Below, piece after piece: positions 1 to 5,650 of a stretch of DNA of 10,084 nucleotides; the first letter of the stretch is position 1; every line of letters starts with the position of its first letter. Source of the DNA: JAWCLZ01 sp038850275. Its GTDB lineage: Archaea; Halobacteriota; JAWCLZ01. The notes beneath the pieces were generated by a model. It did not search any database and was not told the origin of the DNA. It saw nothing but the letters and a program-made list of their open reading frames with translations. Made by a program: the position numbers and the translations under genes. The DNA lies in contig JAWCLZ010000035.1 of the NCBI GenBank assembly GCA_038850275.1, positions 1-10,084 of the forward strand, given 5' to 3'.

Positions 1-90
1 GAAAGCCGCATACAGGGGTTTGATGAGGAGGGGATGCCTGAGAAGGTTCTCCTTTACTTTACCGTCGATCAGAAATGGCTACTTAAATGA
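1..90 (+). CDS. 3' end of an unidentified protein gene (5' end outside window)
   Basis: Frame 1 is open from the window edge to a TGA at 88-90. It encodes 29 residues beginning ESRIQGFDEEG and ending TVDQKWLLK. The composition is protein-like (mixed charged and hydrophobic residues, no low complexity) and codon use resembles the rest of the window. I recognise no family from this tail. The gene converges on the minus-strand Tat/ABC block, with about 90 bases between the two stop codons. That this is a real C-terminus is an inference from the reading frame alone. Confidence 0.5.
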   Translation, partial: ESRIQGFDEEGMPEKVLLYFTVDQKWLLK

Positions 91-125
91 ACATAGTCCG
101 TTCTAGATCGGAGGTTAAGGATTTT

Positions 126-138
126 TGAACACTGTTCA
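126..138. promoter_or_regulatory. Perfect 6+1+6 palindrome between convergent genes
   Basis: TGAACA-C-TGTTCA is a perfect inverted repeat preceded by a T-run (122-126). It sits between the stop at 90 and the convergent stop at 180. It could be a short bidirectional terminator hairpin or a protein-binding palindrome. The stem is only 6 bp, so function is uncertain. Confidence 0.3.
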
Positions 139-179
139 TTCAAAAAGAGAGACCTAATAATAAATTCCACTTTCATTTA

Positions 180-425
180 TCAGAGTTTGTTGCGCAGTTT
201 ATGAAAAATATTGGGATCGATTGCAAATACGAATAAGCAAAATGCAATTAAAAAACTGAAGAATGCTCTGACATGGTCGCTGTGGGTATAGGTGTACAAG
301 AGTCCTATCTGCATTATATCAAATTCTTCAGGTGTATCCAGATAGGATAGCCCCAGAAGCACAAAATATATTGCCAATAAAGTGGCAACTGGACGCCAGA
401 GGTGAGGGAGAGTCTTGCTTGACAC
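180..425 (-). CDS. Small two-helix membrane protein, unidentified
   Basis: An 81-residue protein with a GTG start. AGGA lies 8 nt upstream, and a TGA in the same frame immediately precedes the GTG, so no longer start is possible. Two hydrophobic segments are visible: residues about 13-28 (VATLLAIYFVLLGLSY) and about 54-69 (FFSFLIAFCLFVFAID). They are joined by a polar loop with Thr-Tyr-Thr-His-Ser-Asp and followed by a basic tail (HKLRNKL). It is the last gene of the minus-strand Tat/ABC block, and its first 112 bases overlap the 3' end of the tatA-like frame. The N-x-x-H / small-residue pattern faintly recalls DUF4383-type small membrane proteins, but I cannot assign a family. Topology and location in the cytoplasmic membrane are inferred from hydrophobicity. 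Confidence 0.55.
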   Translation of the reverse strand: MSSKTLPHLWRPVATLLAIYFVLLGLSYLDTPEEFDIMQIGLLYTYTHSDHVRAFFSFLIAFCLFVFAIDPNIFHKLRNKL

Positions 426-721
426 TCAGCGATTCCTAATGCTCTCGCTTTAAGCGCCTTTATCTCCTCTCTAAGCTGCTCATCAGATTTGCCTTCTGTG
501 CTAATGCCCATTTCCCTAGCAAGTTTTCTGATTTCACTTTCGGTTTGCTGTACAATTGGCTTCTCAAGAGACTTCAGCTCAAGCTCAGCTTCCCTCTGAG
601 CCTTTTTGAACTCTCCTAATGCTTTACCCATGGCTCTTGCAATTTCAGGTAGCTTGTCAGCGCAGAAAAGCAATAATGCAACTCCTAATATCAAAAGGAT
701 CTCTGCAGTACCAATTGCCAT
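314..721 (-). CDS. tatA: Sec-independent (twin-arginine) translocase subunit TatA/TatE-like
   Basis: TatA-type subunits oligomerise in the membrane to move folded proteins across it. Seen here: a very short N-terminus (MAIGTAEI), one hydrophobic helix at residues 8-19, then K-L-P and an amphipathic helix (LPEIARAMGKALGEFKKA), the classic TatA order, followed by a long charged coiled-coil-like tail to about residue 97. The start is supported by GGAGGG 7 nt upstream. Two oddities stand out. The highly conserved hinge after the helix, normally Phe-Gly, reads Phe-Cys (F19-C20). The last ~37 residues overlap the next gene in another frame and lose the charged character of the tail. A one-base change near 430 would instead end the protein at the TGA just before the next gene's GTG. 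It lies 38 bases downstream of the ABC-associated gene, probably co-transcribed. No tatC is in the window. Confidence 0.8.
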   Translation of the reverse strand: MAIGTAEILLILGVALLLFCADKLPEIARAMGKALGEFKKAQREAELELKSLEKPIVQQTESEIRKLAREMGISTEGKSDEQLREEIKALKARALGIAECQARLSLTSGVQLPLYWQYILCFWGYPIWIHLKNLI

Positions 722-759
722 TCATTTACCCTCCATTCCAACTTGAGAGAGGCTGATTT

Positions 760-1224
760 TTATCGCAAGTAGACTTCATCTTCGTCTCCGCGATAGCCAA
801 TTAGCTCAGCATATCTACCCCAGTTGATTATTAATCGAAAATATCCCTCCAGATTTCGAGTTGATATCTTCCTTTTAATTATTTCGAGAACAGCGATCTT
901 GCTTAGCTTATGTTCCTTTGCATTTTTCAAAGAATCAACTATCTCTTGGAAAGCCTCAAGCTTGGAAATTTGCTCTCTAAATATCAATTTACGCTGATTA
1001 ATACTGCTCTTCACCAAAGCATTTCCAAGTTCAGTTAACCTTATATTTCCATCGTGAACAATTGCAAAACCGAGCAATTCTGCCGCTTGTATAGCTGGTA
1101 AAATCTCATCCAGTTCGAGATCGAAATCGCTTGCAAGCCTCGCGGCATCACATTCCCCTCCACAATCATTAATCGCTTCTATCAATCCAATTATTTCACT
1201 TGTTGTAGCTTTGGGCAAGATCAT
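760..1224 (-). CDS. Stand-alone ABC-ATPase-associated C-terminal domain protein (AAA_assoc_C family)
   Basis: This 154-residue protein matches, from memory, the AAA_assoc_C domain (PF09821) that normally forms the C-terminal extension of nitrate/sulfonate/bicarbonate-type ABC ATPases. Diagnostic stretches are GLIEAINDCGGECDAARLA near the N-terminus, AAELLGFAIVHDGNIRLTELG in the middle, a basic RKLIFREQ segment, and the C-terminal WGRYAELIGY. In many genomes this domain is fused to the ATPase; here it is a separate gene directly after it. GAGGAG lies 4 nt before the ATG, within a few bases of the ATPase stop, so translation is likely coupled. A regulatory role for the transporter is plausible from context, but the biochemical function of the domain is not known to me. 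Confidence 0.85.
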   Translation of the reverse strand: MILPKATTSEIIGLIEAINDCGGECDAARLASDFDLELDEILPAIQAAELLGFAIVHDGNIRLTELGNALVKSSINQRKLIFREQISKLEAFQEIVDSLKNAKEHKLSKIAVLEIIKRKISTRNLEGYFRLIINWGRYAELIGYRGDEDEVYLR

Positions 1225-1237
1225 ATTACTCCTCTTT

Positions 1238-1987
1238 TCACACTATGAGCGAATAAATTTTATCAGTCCAATAATAAAATGCTGGGTCATTTCTAATTCT
1301 GGGTCTTGGCAGATCCACCTTCAAATCTGCAATTATTCTACCGGGTCTATGCGAGAGCACAATTATCCTGCTAGCCAGATATACTGCTTCCTCTATATTA
1401 TGAGTAACCATGAGTACTGCATCTGGAGGCAGAGCTCTATTTTCCCAGAGCATGAGCACCTCATCCCTCAAATTTTGAGCTGTCAAAGCATCGAGAGATG
1501 AAAATGGCTCATCCATGCAGAGCAAAGCAGGTTCAACAGCGAGCGCCCTTGCCAATCCTACACGCTGCTTCATACCCCCAGAGAGCTCGCGAGGATAAGC
1601 ATCCTCAAATCCATCGAGACCAACCGCATCTATATATTTATGAGCCCTCCTTATCATCTCCTCTCTCGGCATATTCATCGCCTCCAATCCAAGCTCAACA
1701 TTTTCCATAACAGTAAGCCAAGGTAGAAGTGCGAATGATTGAAAAACCATTGCCACTTTTGGATTATCAGCTCTAATAGGCTCACCCTTATAAAGCACTA
1801 TACCAGTAGTAGGCTTTTCGAGGCCAACAATTATGCGCAACAGAGTGGATTTTCCACAGCCACTAGGACCAACGACAACGATGAAATCATTATCATCAAT
1901 ATTAAAAGAAATATTATCCAGTACTTCGATGGATTTGTGGTCTAAATTATAGGTCTTACTGATCTCCTTGATCTCCATGATGACCAT
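1238..1987 (-). CDS. ABC transporter ATP-binding protein, NitT/TauT (SsuB/TauB/NrtD-like) family
   Basis: A 249-residue cytoplasmic ATPase that powers import through the neighbouring fused permease. All nucleotide-binding motifs are intact: Walker A GPSGCGKST (40-48), Q-loop Gln83 in VFQSFALLPWLTV, signature LSGGMKQR (135-142), Walker B LLCMDE (155-160), D-loop SSLD, and switch His196 in VTHN. The sequence around VFQSFALLPWLTVMENV and RARALAVEPALLCMDEPF is typical of the nitrate/sulfonate/taurine importer group. The ATG follows GAGGGAG by 5 nt and lies 9 bases after the permease stop; an in-frame Met4 is a minor alternative. Substrate cannot be read from the ATPase; members of this family serve nitrate, sulfonates, bicarbonate, thiamine precursors and others. 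No substrate-binding protein gene is nearby. Confidence 0.92.
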   Translation of the reverse strand: MVIMEIKEISKTYNLDHKSIEVLDNISFNIDDNDFIVVVGPSGCGKSTLLRIIVGLEKPTTGIVLYKGEPIRADNPKVAMVFQSFALLPWLTVMENVELGLEAMNMPREEMIRRAHKYIDAVGLDGFEDAYPRELSGGMKQRVGLARALAVEPALLCMDEPFSSLDALTAQNLRDEVLMLWENRALPPDAVLMVTHNIEEAVYLASRIIVLSHRPGRIIADLKVDLPRPRIRNDPAFYYWTDKIYSLIV

Positions 1988-1996
1988 TTAACTCCC

Positions 1997-3604
1997 TCAC
2001 ATCTCAATTTTATATCTCAATTCTGCCTTTTTATAAAGACTGCGCCAGATAAATTTATTGACCAAGAAAATTGTTATAATCATACCAATCACACTTATGA
2101 TTATCATTCTCGGGTCAGGATCTATAAAAGTGCTCCTGCTCAGCAAATAGCCTATGCCAAAAGCATAATAAGTTTGCCCGCCAAAAACTACAAACTCTGA
2201 AACGATCAAGGCATTCCAACCACCACCCCACGCAGTTATGCTACCAGTTATAAAAGAGGGATATATCCCTGGGAGCAAGATTCTTTTCCAATATAGCCAT
2301 TGCTTTACACCAAAGGAGCGAGTTGCTTCCTCAATGTCAGCAGGAATGCTTTTAACCCCTGCTATAAGATTGAAAAGCAAGTACCACTGCATCCCAGTTA
2401 AGATCAATATAATTGCTGGAATATCCATAGTGCCAGTGAATCGAATCAATAGCAGCACAATTAAAGGGAAAAGTGCAACCGCAGGTATAGAAGCAGCAAT
2501 CTCAATAACCGGAGTTAGATATTTCGAGGCTCTTTCATGCTTAGCTATTAAAACAGCTATAGGGAGAGTCCATGAGAGGCAGAGGAAATATGCCACAAGC
2601 AACCTTGCCATGGAAAACAATATTGCTTGAGGAATAAGATAAGCATCCCTTGGAAAAGGCTCGGTGAAAGCTGGCAAGAGCTTCAAGGCAGCATAGCCTA
2701 TTGCACTCATAACTATGGCAAGGAAGAGAAAATAAACCGAGATTCTCACCACCCTTAATACTCCTTTGTGCCTCGAAATCGCTCTGGAAATCTGAGTTGA
2801 TAGACTGCCAATCGCTTCAAGGATTTGAAGCCAATAGTATGAAATTCTTGAGATCATGCTCAAAAGTGGCGATGCACTTGTTTTTCTCCCACTCACGCCT
2901 GTATATTCATATTTGAAGTTCTCCGACCAGATCGAAAGAGGGCGCCAGATGAATAAATCTAAAATGACTATGATGAAAATTAAGATAGCAAGGCCGATGA
3001 GCAGCGCATTTAAATCCCCCTTTATGGAGGATTCCATTAAGAAGCTTCCAAGTCCCGGCAGCTTATAGCTATCTGAGCCAGTGGTTATTATTTCACAAGC
3101 AATTAGGAAATACCACCCACCAGCCCAGGACATAATGCTATTATATACGAGCTTGGGGATGCAAGCTGGAAAGATCAACTTGGCAAATTTTCGAATCCCA
3201 ATTACGCCAAAGGAATCCACAGCATCATTTAAATCCTTGGGAATGGTGGTAATTGACTCATAAACCCCAAATGCCATGTTCCAAGCCTGGCCAGTGAATA
3301 TCAAAAAGATGGCAGCCAGTTCAACGCCAATAATGCTTCCCTGGAATAATGATATAAAGAAGAGTACTGCTGCTGGGAAAAAACCTAGCACTGGCACAGA
3401 TTGCAGTACATCAAGCACTGGAAGCATCACCTTTTCTGCTCTCTTATTCGTAGCCGCCAGATACCCATAGGAGATTGAAAACACTAGAGAAATTAGATAG
3501 GCGAAGAACATTCGATAGAGTGAAAAGAAAACATAAAATGAAAGCACAGGAATTTCAACAATTGCAGAACCAAAAATGAAAAAATATGAGAAAAGATAGC
3601 CCAA
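1997..3604 (-). CDS. Fused two-domain ABC transporter permease, NitT/TauT family
   Basis: A 535-residue integral membrane protein containing two tandem BPD_transp_1-type permease domains, so a single chain supplies both halves of the channel. Domain 1 covers about residues 1-225 and domain 2 about 285-525. Each has the EAA-type coupling loop that contacts the ATPase: around 118-155 (SITTIPKDLNDAVDSFGVIG) and around 415-455 (VKSIPADIEEATRSFGVKQW). Each is also preceded by the matching S-V/I-P-V/A-x-x-x-F-P segment (69-77 and 372-380). The only available in-frame start is TTG at 3604-3602, with no visible Shine-Dalgarno sequence. The frame continues upstream as VILLR after a TAA. A promoter-proximal GTG (3646-3644) in the same frame is separated from the body by TAA-AAA-TAA, so the gene may have lost its native start. 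The ATPase gene follows after 9 bases. Confidence 0.85.
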   Translation of the reverse strand: MGYLFSYFFIFGSAIVEIPVLSFYVFFSLYRMFFAYLISLVFSISYGYLAATNKRAEKVMLPVLDVLQSVPVLGFFPAAVLFFISLFQGSIIGVELAAIFLIFTGQAWNMAFGVYESITTIPKDLNDAVDSFGVIGIRKFAKLIFPACIPKLVYNSIMSWAGGWYFLIACEIITTGSDSYKLPGLGSFLMESSIKGDLNALLIGLAILIFIIVILDLFIWRPLSIWSENFKYEYTGVSGRKTSASPLLSMISRISYYWLQILEAIGSLSTQISRAISRHKGVLRVVRISVYFLFLAIVMSAIGYAALKLLPAFTEPFPRDAYLIPQAILFSMARLLVAYFLCLSWTLPIAVLIAKHERASKYLTPVIEIAASIPAVALFPLIVLLLIRFTGTMDIPAIILILTGMQWYLLFNLIAGVKSIPADIEEATRSFGVKQWLYWKRILLPGIYPSFITGSITAWGGGWNALIVSEFVVFGGQTYYAFGIGYLLSRSTFIDPDPRMIIISVIGMIITIFLVNKFIWRSLYKKAELRYKIEM

Positions 3605-3672
3605 GCGAAGTAGGATTACTTATTTTTAGGCTGCTCGTTTGCTCACCTCAACACGTTGCTGTTAGTCACAGG

Positions 3673-3682
3673 ATAATTATAA
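3673..3682 (-). promoter_or_regulatory. Probable archaeal TATA box for the ABC/Tat operon
   Basis: On the minus strand the box reads TTATAATTAT, preceded by AAATCC as a possible BRE-like element. Usual TATA-to-start spacing would place transcription initiation near 3650, just ahead of GAGGTGAGC. It is the best such box upstream of the permease. Confidence 0.4.
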
Positions 3683-3833
3683 GGATTTCGTCACTCTACT
3701 CTGAGTAAAACCAAGAGCTTGAATAAATTGAGAAAATTTTCATTAATCAAAGCAAGCTATTCTACTAAAATGAATGCATGTTTTTTAGATCCTTCTCAGG
3801 GGCGAAGATTTTTCAAGGGTTTTTTGAACACTT

Positions 3834-3846
3834 AATAAGACTTATT
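3834..3846. terminator. Short palindrome downstream of the HEPN gene, possible terminator
   Basis: AATAAG-A-CTTATT is a perfect 6+1+6 inverted repeat, 10 bases past the HEPN stop codon. A T6 run on the plus strand (3820-3825) lies on the far side, so a T-rich tract for the minus transcript is missing. Terminator function is weakly supported. Confidence 0.25.
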
Positions 3847-3856
3847 CATTTTTATA

Positions 3857-4246
3857 TTATATCAATCTTCTCGCTAACTCTATTAAACTCTTGGCGGTAG
3901 CGATGTAACCCCTAGCATCTCTTAAAGAGAAAAACTTTGAATGGTAGTCTGCATCAGATTTTCTTTTCACCATCATTTCCAATTTGTCTCTCAGACCTGC
4001 TGCCTCAGGAGGAACAAAGCCCTTCATAACCATCTGTTTGAAAAGCTCAACTGCTTGGTCATGCCTCCCCGCAGTTTCTCCAATAAACTTCAAGGATAAG
4101 CTATCATTTGCTTTAATCGCAGCATGAATGGCCAAAGCGGATATCACAGTAGCTTTGTTAGTAGTTTTCTCTGGAAGACTTTCCAAAAACTCGGCTGCCT
4201 TTAGCCAATACTCGGCTTGCTCCAAATGATCTTTGGAAAGAGCCAT
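3857..4246 (-). CDS. HEPN-domain protein, putative RNase toxin partner of the MNT fusion
   Basis: A 129-residue, all-helical protein of the HEPN type. Typical stretches are the N-terminal helix LEQAEYWLKAAEFLESL, the small-residue helix SALAIHAAIKANDSLSLKFIG (residues 36-56, family hallmark), and a C-terminal YIATAKSLIELARRLI helix. A motif R95-x6-H102 (RKSDADYH) fits the R-x4-6-H catalytic signature of HEPN ribonucleases. The start is strongly supported by GGGGGTGATC ending 4 nt before the ATG. The gene overlaps the end of the upstream nuclease-wHTH-MNT gene by 89 bases in a different frame, so translation is probably coupled. HEPN proteins next to MNT nucleotidyltransferases commonly form toxin-antitoxin pairs in which the MNT modifies the HEPN near its active site. 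That role is inferred here from family and context. Confidence 0.85.
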   Translation of the reverse strand: MALSKDHLEQAEYWLKAAEFLESLPEKTTNKATVISALAIHAAIKANDSLSLKFIGETAGRHDQAVELFKQMVMKGFVPPEAAGLRDKLEMMVKRKSDADYHSKFFSLRDARGYIATAKSLIELARRLI

Positions 4247-5234
4247 ACAAGATCACCCCCTCTTTTTTAATATTCAAAGCAAATGGATCATTTTCTTTCA
4301 ATTTACTCTTAAACTCTTTAATGCTCATGATGGTAGGCATGATTTTTCTCCCGATCTCTGAGCTCTCCTTTGAGCAGTGTTCCACTATCCTCCTCTCTAA
4401 TTCTTCTGACAATGTTTTTGTTAAAATAAGTAGATCAATATCGCTTTCAGGTTTTGCTGTGCCTCTCGCGTGAGAGCCGAACAATATACAAGCTTTAATC
4501 ATATTAAACTTCTCTGATAATTCTTTGCAGAAGCCTCTCATTTGATTTTCTATTACCGCTAACCCAACTTTCATTAAATTCTTTATCTGCTTGAAATAGG
4601 GGCTATTTTTCACTACTTGAAAAACCCTCATTTTCCCTATCAAGCTTGACCTTACAATTCCATACGATTCCAGATTTTTCAAACAGCGCCAAGTTGTGGC
4701 ATAAGATGTTTTTGCCTCTTTTGATAGCTGATAAACATTCCATTGCCTGTCCGGAAAATCCAATAGCACCCTGAATATTTCAGTATTTCTAGTAAGAATC
4801 TGTGTCCAATCTTCAATAGTTTTTTTCTCAGACCTCTTTTTTATTTCAATTTTAAGCAATTTTTTCTTTACAGAAGGCAGGGGCTCAATCTCTTCAGGAG
4901 TAAGTCTTTCCTTAACTCTGTCATTTATAGAAAACAAACCTATTTTAAGAGTTTTAAGGACATTGATTATATCTTTATTGATTCTAGAAGAGGGCAATGC
5001 CAGATAAACATGATTAGCACATTTCTTAAAATGCAATACCTGCTCTATTCCTCTTGATATATCGCCTCGCTCTCCTTTGACTTCTACTATGTAAATTTTA
5101 TTATCCTTAATCGCAACCACATCTGCCATCATACCTCTAACCTTAATCCCATCAGATACCTTAAAACCAGTTTCCTCTAGGTACTTTGCTATTTTTTCTT
5201 CCAAGTCTTTTTCTTTAAAAGTATATGTTCTCAT
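4158..5234 (-). CDS. Three-domain fusion: PD-(D/E)XK-type nuclease fold + winged helix + MNT nucleotidyltransferase
   Basis: Read from the ATG at 5234-5232 this is 358 residues. A TTG 18 bases upstream would add six, but it probably lies upstream of the transcription start. Domain 1 (about 1-110) resembles restriction-endonuclease-like folds: K-V-R-G-M-M-A-D38-V-V, then I-Y-I-V-E51-V-K53, then a helix with Gln65 (RGIEQVLHFKKC). Domain 2 (about 150-205) is a winged helix: WNVYQLSKEAKTSYATTWRC, LKNLESYGIV, then a wing. Domain 3 (about 225-332) is a minimal nucleotidyltransferase with exact G-S-x10-D-x-D geometry (FGSHARGTAKPESDIDLLIL) and the usual end NIKKEGVILYGS. A third catalytic Asp is not obvious. 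The last ~28 residues overlap the HEPN gene and look unlike the MNT family. The protein is likely the antitoxin/modifier of the downstream HEPN protein, with an added DNA-binding and nuclease-like module. Whether the nuclease is active is unknown. Confidence 0.85.
   Translation of the reverse strand: MRTYTFKEKDLEEKIAKYLEETGFKVSDGIKVRGMMADVVAIKDNKIYIVEVKGERGDISRGIEQVLHFKKCANHVYLALPSSRINKDIINVLKTLKIGLFSINDRVKERLTPEEIEPLPSVKKKLLKIEIKKRSEKKTIEDWTQILTRNTEIFRVLLDFPDRQWNVYQLSKEAKTSYATTWRCLKNLESYGIVRSSLIGKMRVFQVVKNSPYFKQIKNLMKVGLAVIENQMRGFCKELSEKFNMIKACILFGSHARGTAKPESDIDLLILTKTLSEELERRIVEHCSKESSEIGRKIMPTIMSIKEFKSKLKENDPFALNIKKEGVILYGSFQRSFGASRVLAKGSRVFGKSSRENY
4251..4257 (-). promoter_or_regulatory. 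Shine-Dalgarno site fixing the HEPN start inside the MNT gene
   Basis: The minus strand reads GGTGATC within GGGGGTGATC, ending 4 nt before the HEPN ATG (4246-4244). It is complementary to the 3' end of archaeal 16S rRNA (anti-SD CCTCC/ATCACC) and lies within codons of the upstream MNT frame. This supports genuine internal initiation of the overlapping gene. Confidence 0.7.
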
Positions 5235-5258
5235 ATGAATAATGTTATCCAAATTAGA

Positions 5259-5266
5259 ATATAAAA
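5259..5266 (-). promoter_or_regulatory. TATA box of the nuclease-MNT/HEPN operon
   Basis: On the minus strand TTTTATAT sits in TAAATTTTATATTC. Standard spacing of about 25 bases puts initiation near 5239-5235, practically at the ATG 5234. The mRNA would thus be leaderless or nearly so, in agreement with the lack of a Shine-Dalgarno sequence. Confidence 0.5.
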
Positions 5267-5317
5267 TTTATGTTTGACAAGAAAATTATGATTTACAAAG
5301 GAGTTCTCAAGCACCAA

Positions 5318-5325
5318 ATATAAAA
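5318..5325 (+). promoter_or_regulatory. TATA box of the DUF6602-like remnant, divergent from the MNT/HEPN operon
   Basis: ATATAAAA in CCAAATATAAAAATAG lies 26 bases from the ATG at 5344, ideal for a leaderless archaeal transcript. The two divergent TATA boxes (5259-5266 and 5318-5325) are about 50 bases apart. Confidence 0.5.
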
Positions 5326-5343
5326 ATAGAGGTAAGCATAATT

Positions 5344-5650
5344 ATGGAGAGGAGAGAAAATGAAGTTCGATATGAACTTTTTGACTCTGACTCTATTTCA
5401 AAACGGATGATAATTGACTTTGAAGAAATTTCAAAAAACGTTGACTCACCACAGGCTAAAGGGAATTGCAAAGGAAGAAATATTTAGAGAATTTCTGCGA
5501 AAATATTCTCCTAAGAATTTAGATGTATTGAAGGGTCAGATTATTGATTTGATTCCATGGGATTGGCAGGCTAAGCTAATATCGCGACATCTCTTGCTCT
5601 TATTTATTGCAATTAGTGTGTTTATCTGGGAAGTCAAATCAAGCTTCTAA
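5344..5650 (+). pseudogene. Frameshifted and truncated DUF6602-like (putative nuclease) gene
   Basis: The first frame starts at ATG 5344, leaderless relative to the TATA box, and reads MERRENEVRYELFDSDSISK then RMIIDFEEISKN before ending at TAG 5485-5487. From about 5438 the next frame (+1) reads LTHHRLKGIAKEEIFREFLR then KYSPKNLDVLKGQIIDL. That combination (helix, H-x-L-K-G, E-E-I-F-R-E-F-L, P-x-N-L-x-V-x-x-G-x-I-I-D) is how I remember the N-terminal part of DUF6602 proteins, often found with restriction and defence genes. The switch falls at an A6 run (5433-5438); five A would fuse the two halves as EEISKTLTHHRLKG. After IID the usual S-x-Q-x-D segment is missing and the frame drifts to a TAA at 5648-5650. 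It is therefore both shifted and shortened (a few hundred residues usual, by memory). It could alternatively be a sequencing or assembly error. Confidence 0.6.

Larger units (their letters stand above)
3605..3856. other. Intergenic region between the HEPN gene and the ABC operon
   Basis: No convincing coding frame. It holds a probable minus-strand promoter for the ABC operon (about 3673-3682), a stretch with GTG plus two in-frame stops just upstream of the permease frame, a T-rich tract with a 17-18 bp partial repeat of the 118-134 region, and a short palindrome (3834-3846) close to the HEPN stop. Confidence 0.5.

Noticed and set aside
1211..1945. Plus-strand frames opposite the ABC ATPase
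   Set aside because: Antisense of a gene with complete Walker A, signature and Walker B motifs.
2238..3470. Several plus-strand frames of 60-130 codons opposite the permease
   Set aside because: Antisense shadows of a gene with clear ABC permease features; no ribosome sites or family features.
3622..3628. Read-through of stops by pyrrolysine in the permease leader
   Set aside because: Pyrrolysine uses TAG; both codons here are TAA.
5235..5252. TTG start six codons upstream of the nuclease-MNT ATG
   Set aside because: The TATA box at 5259-5266 would start transcription downstream of this TTG; ATG 5234 fits a leaderless mRNA.
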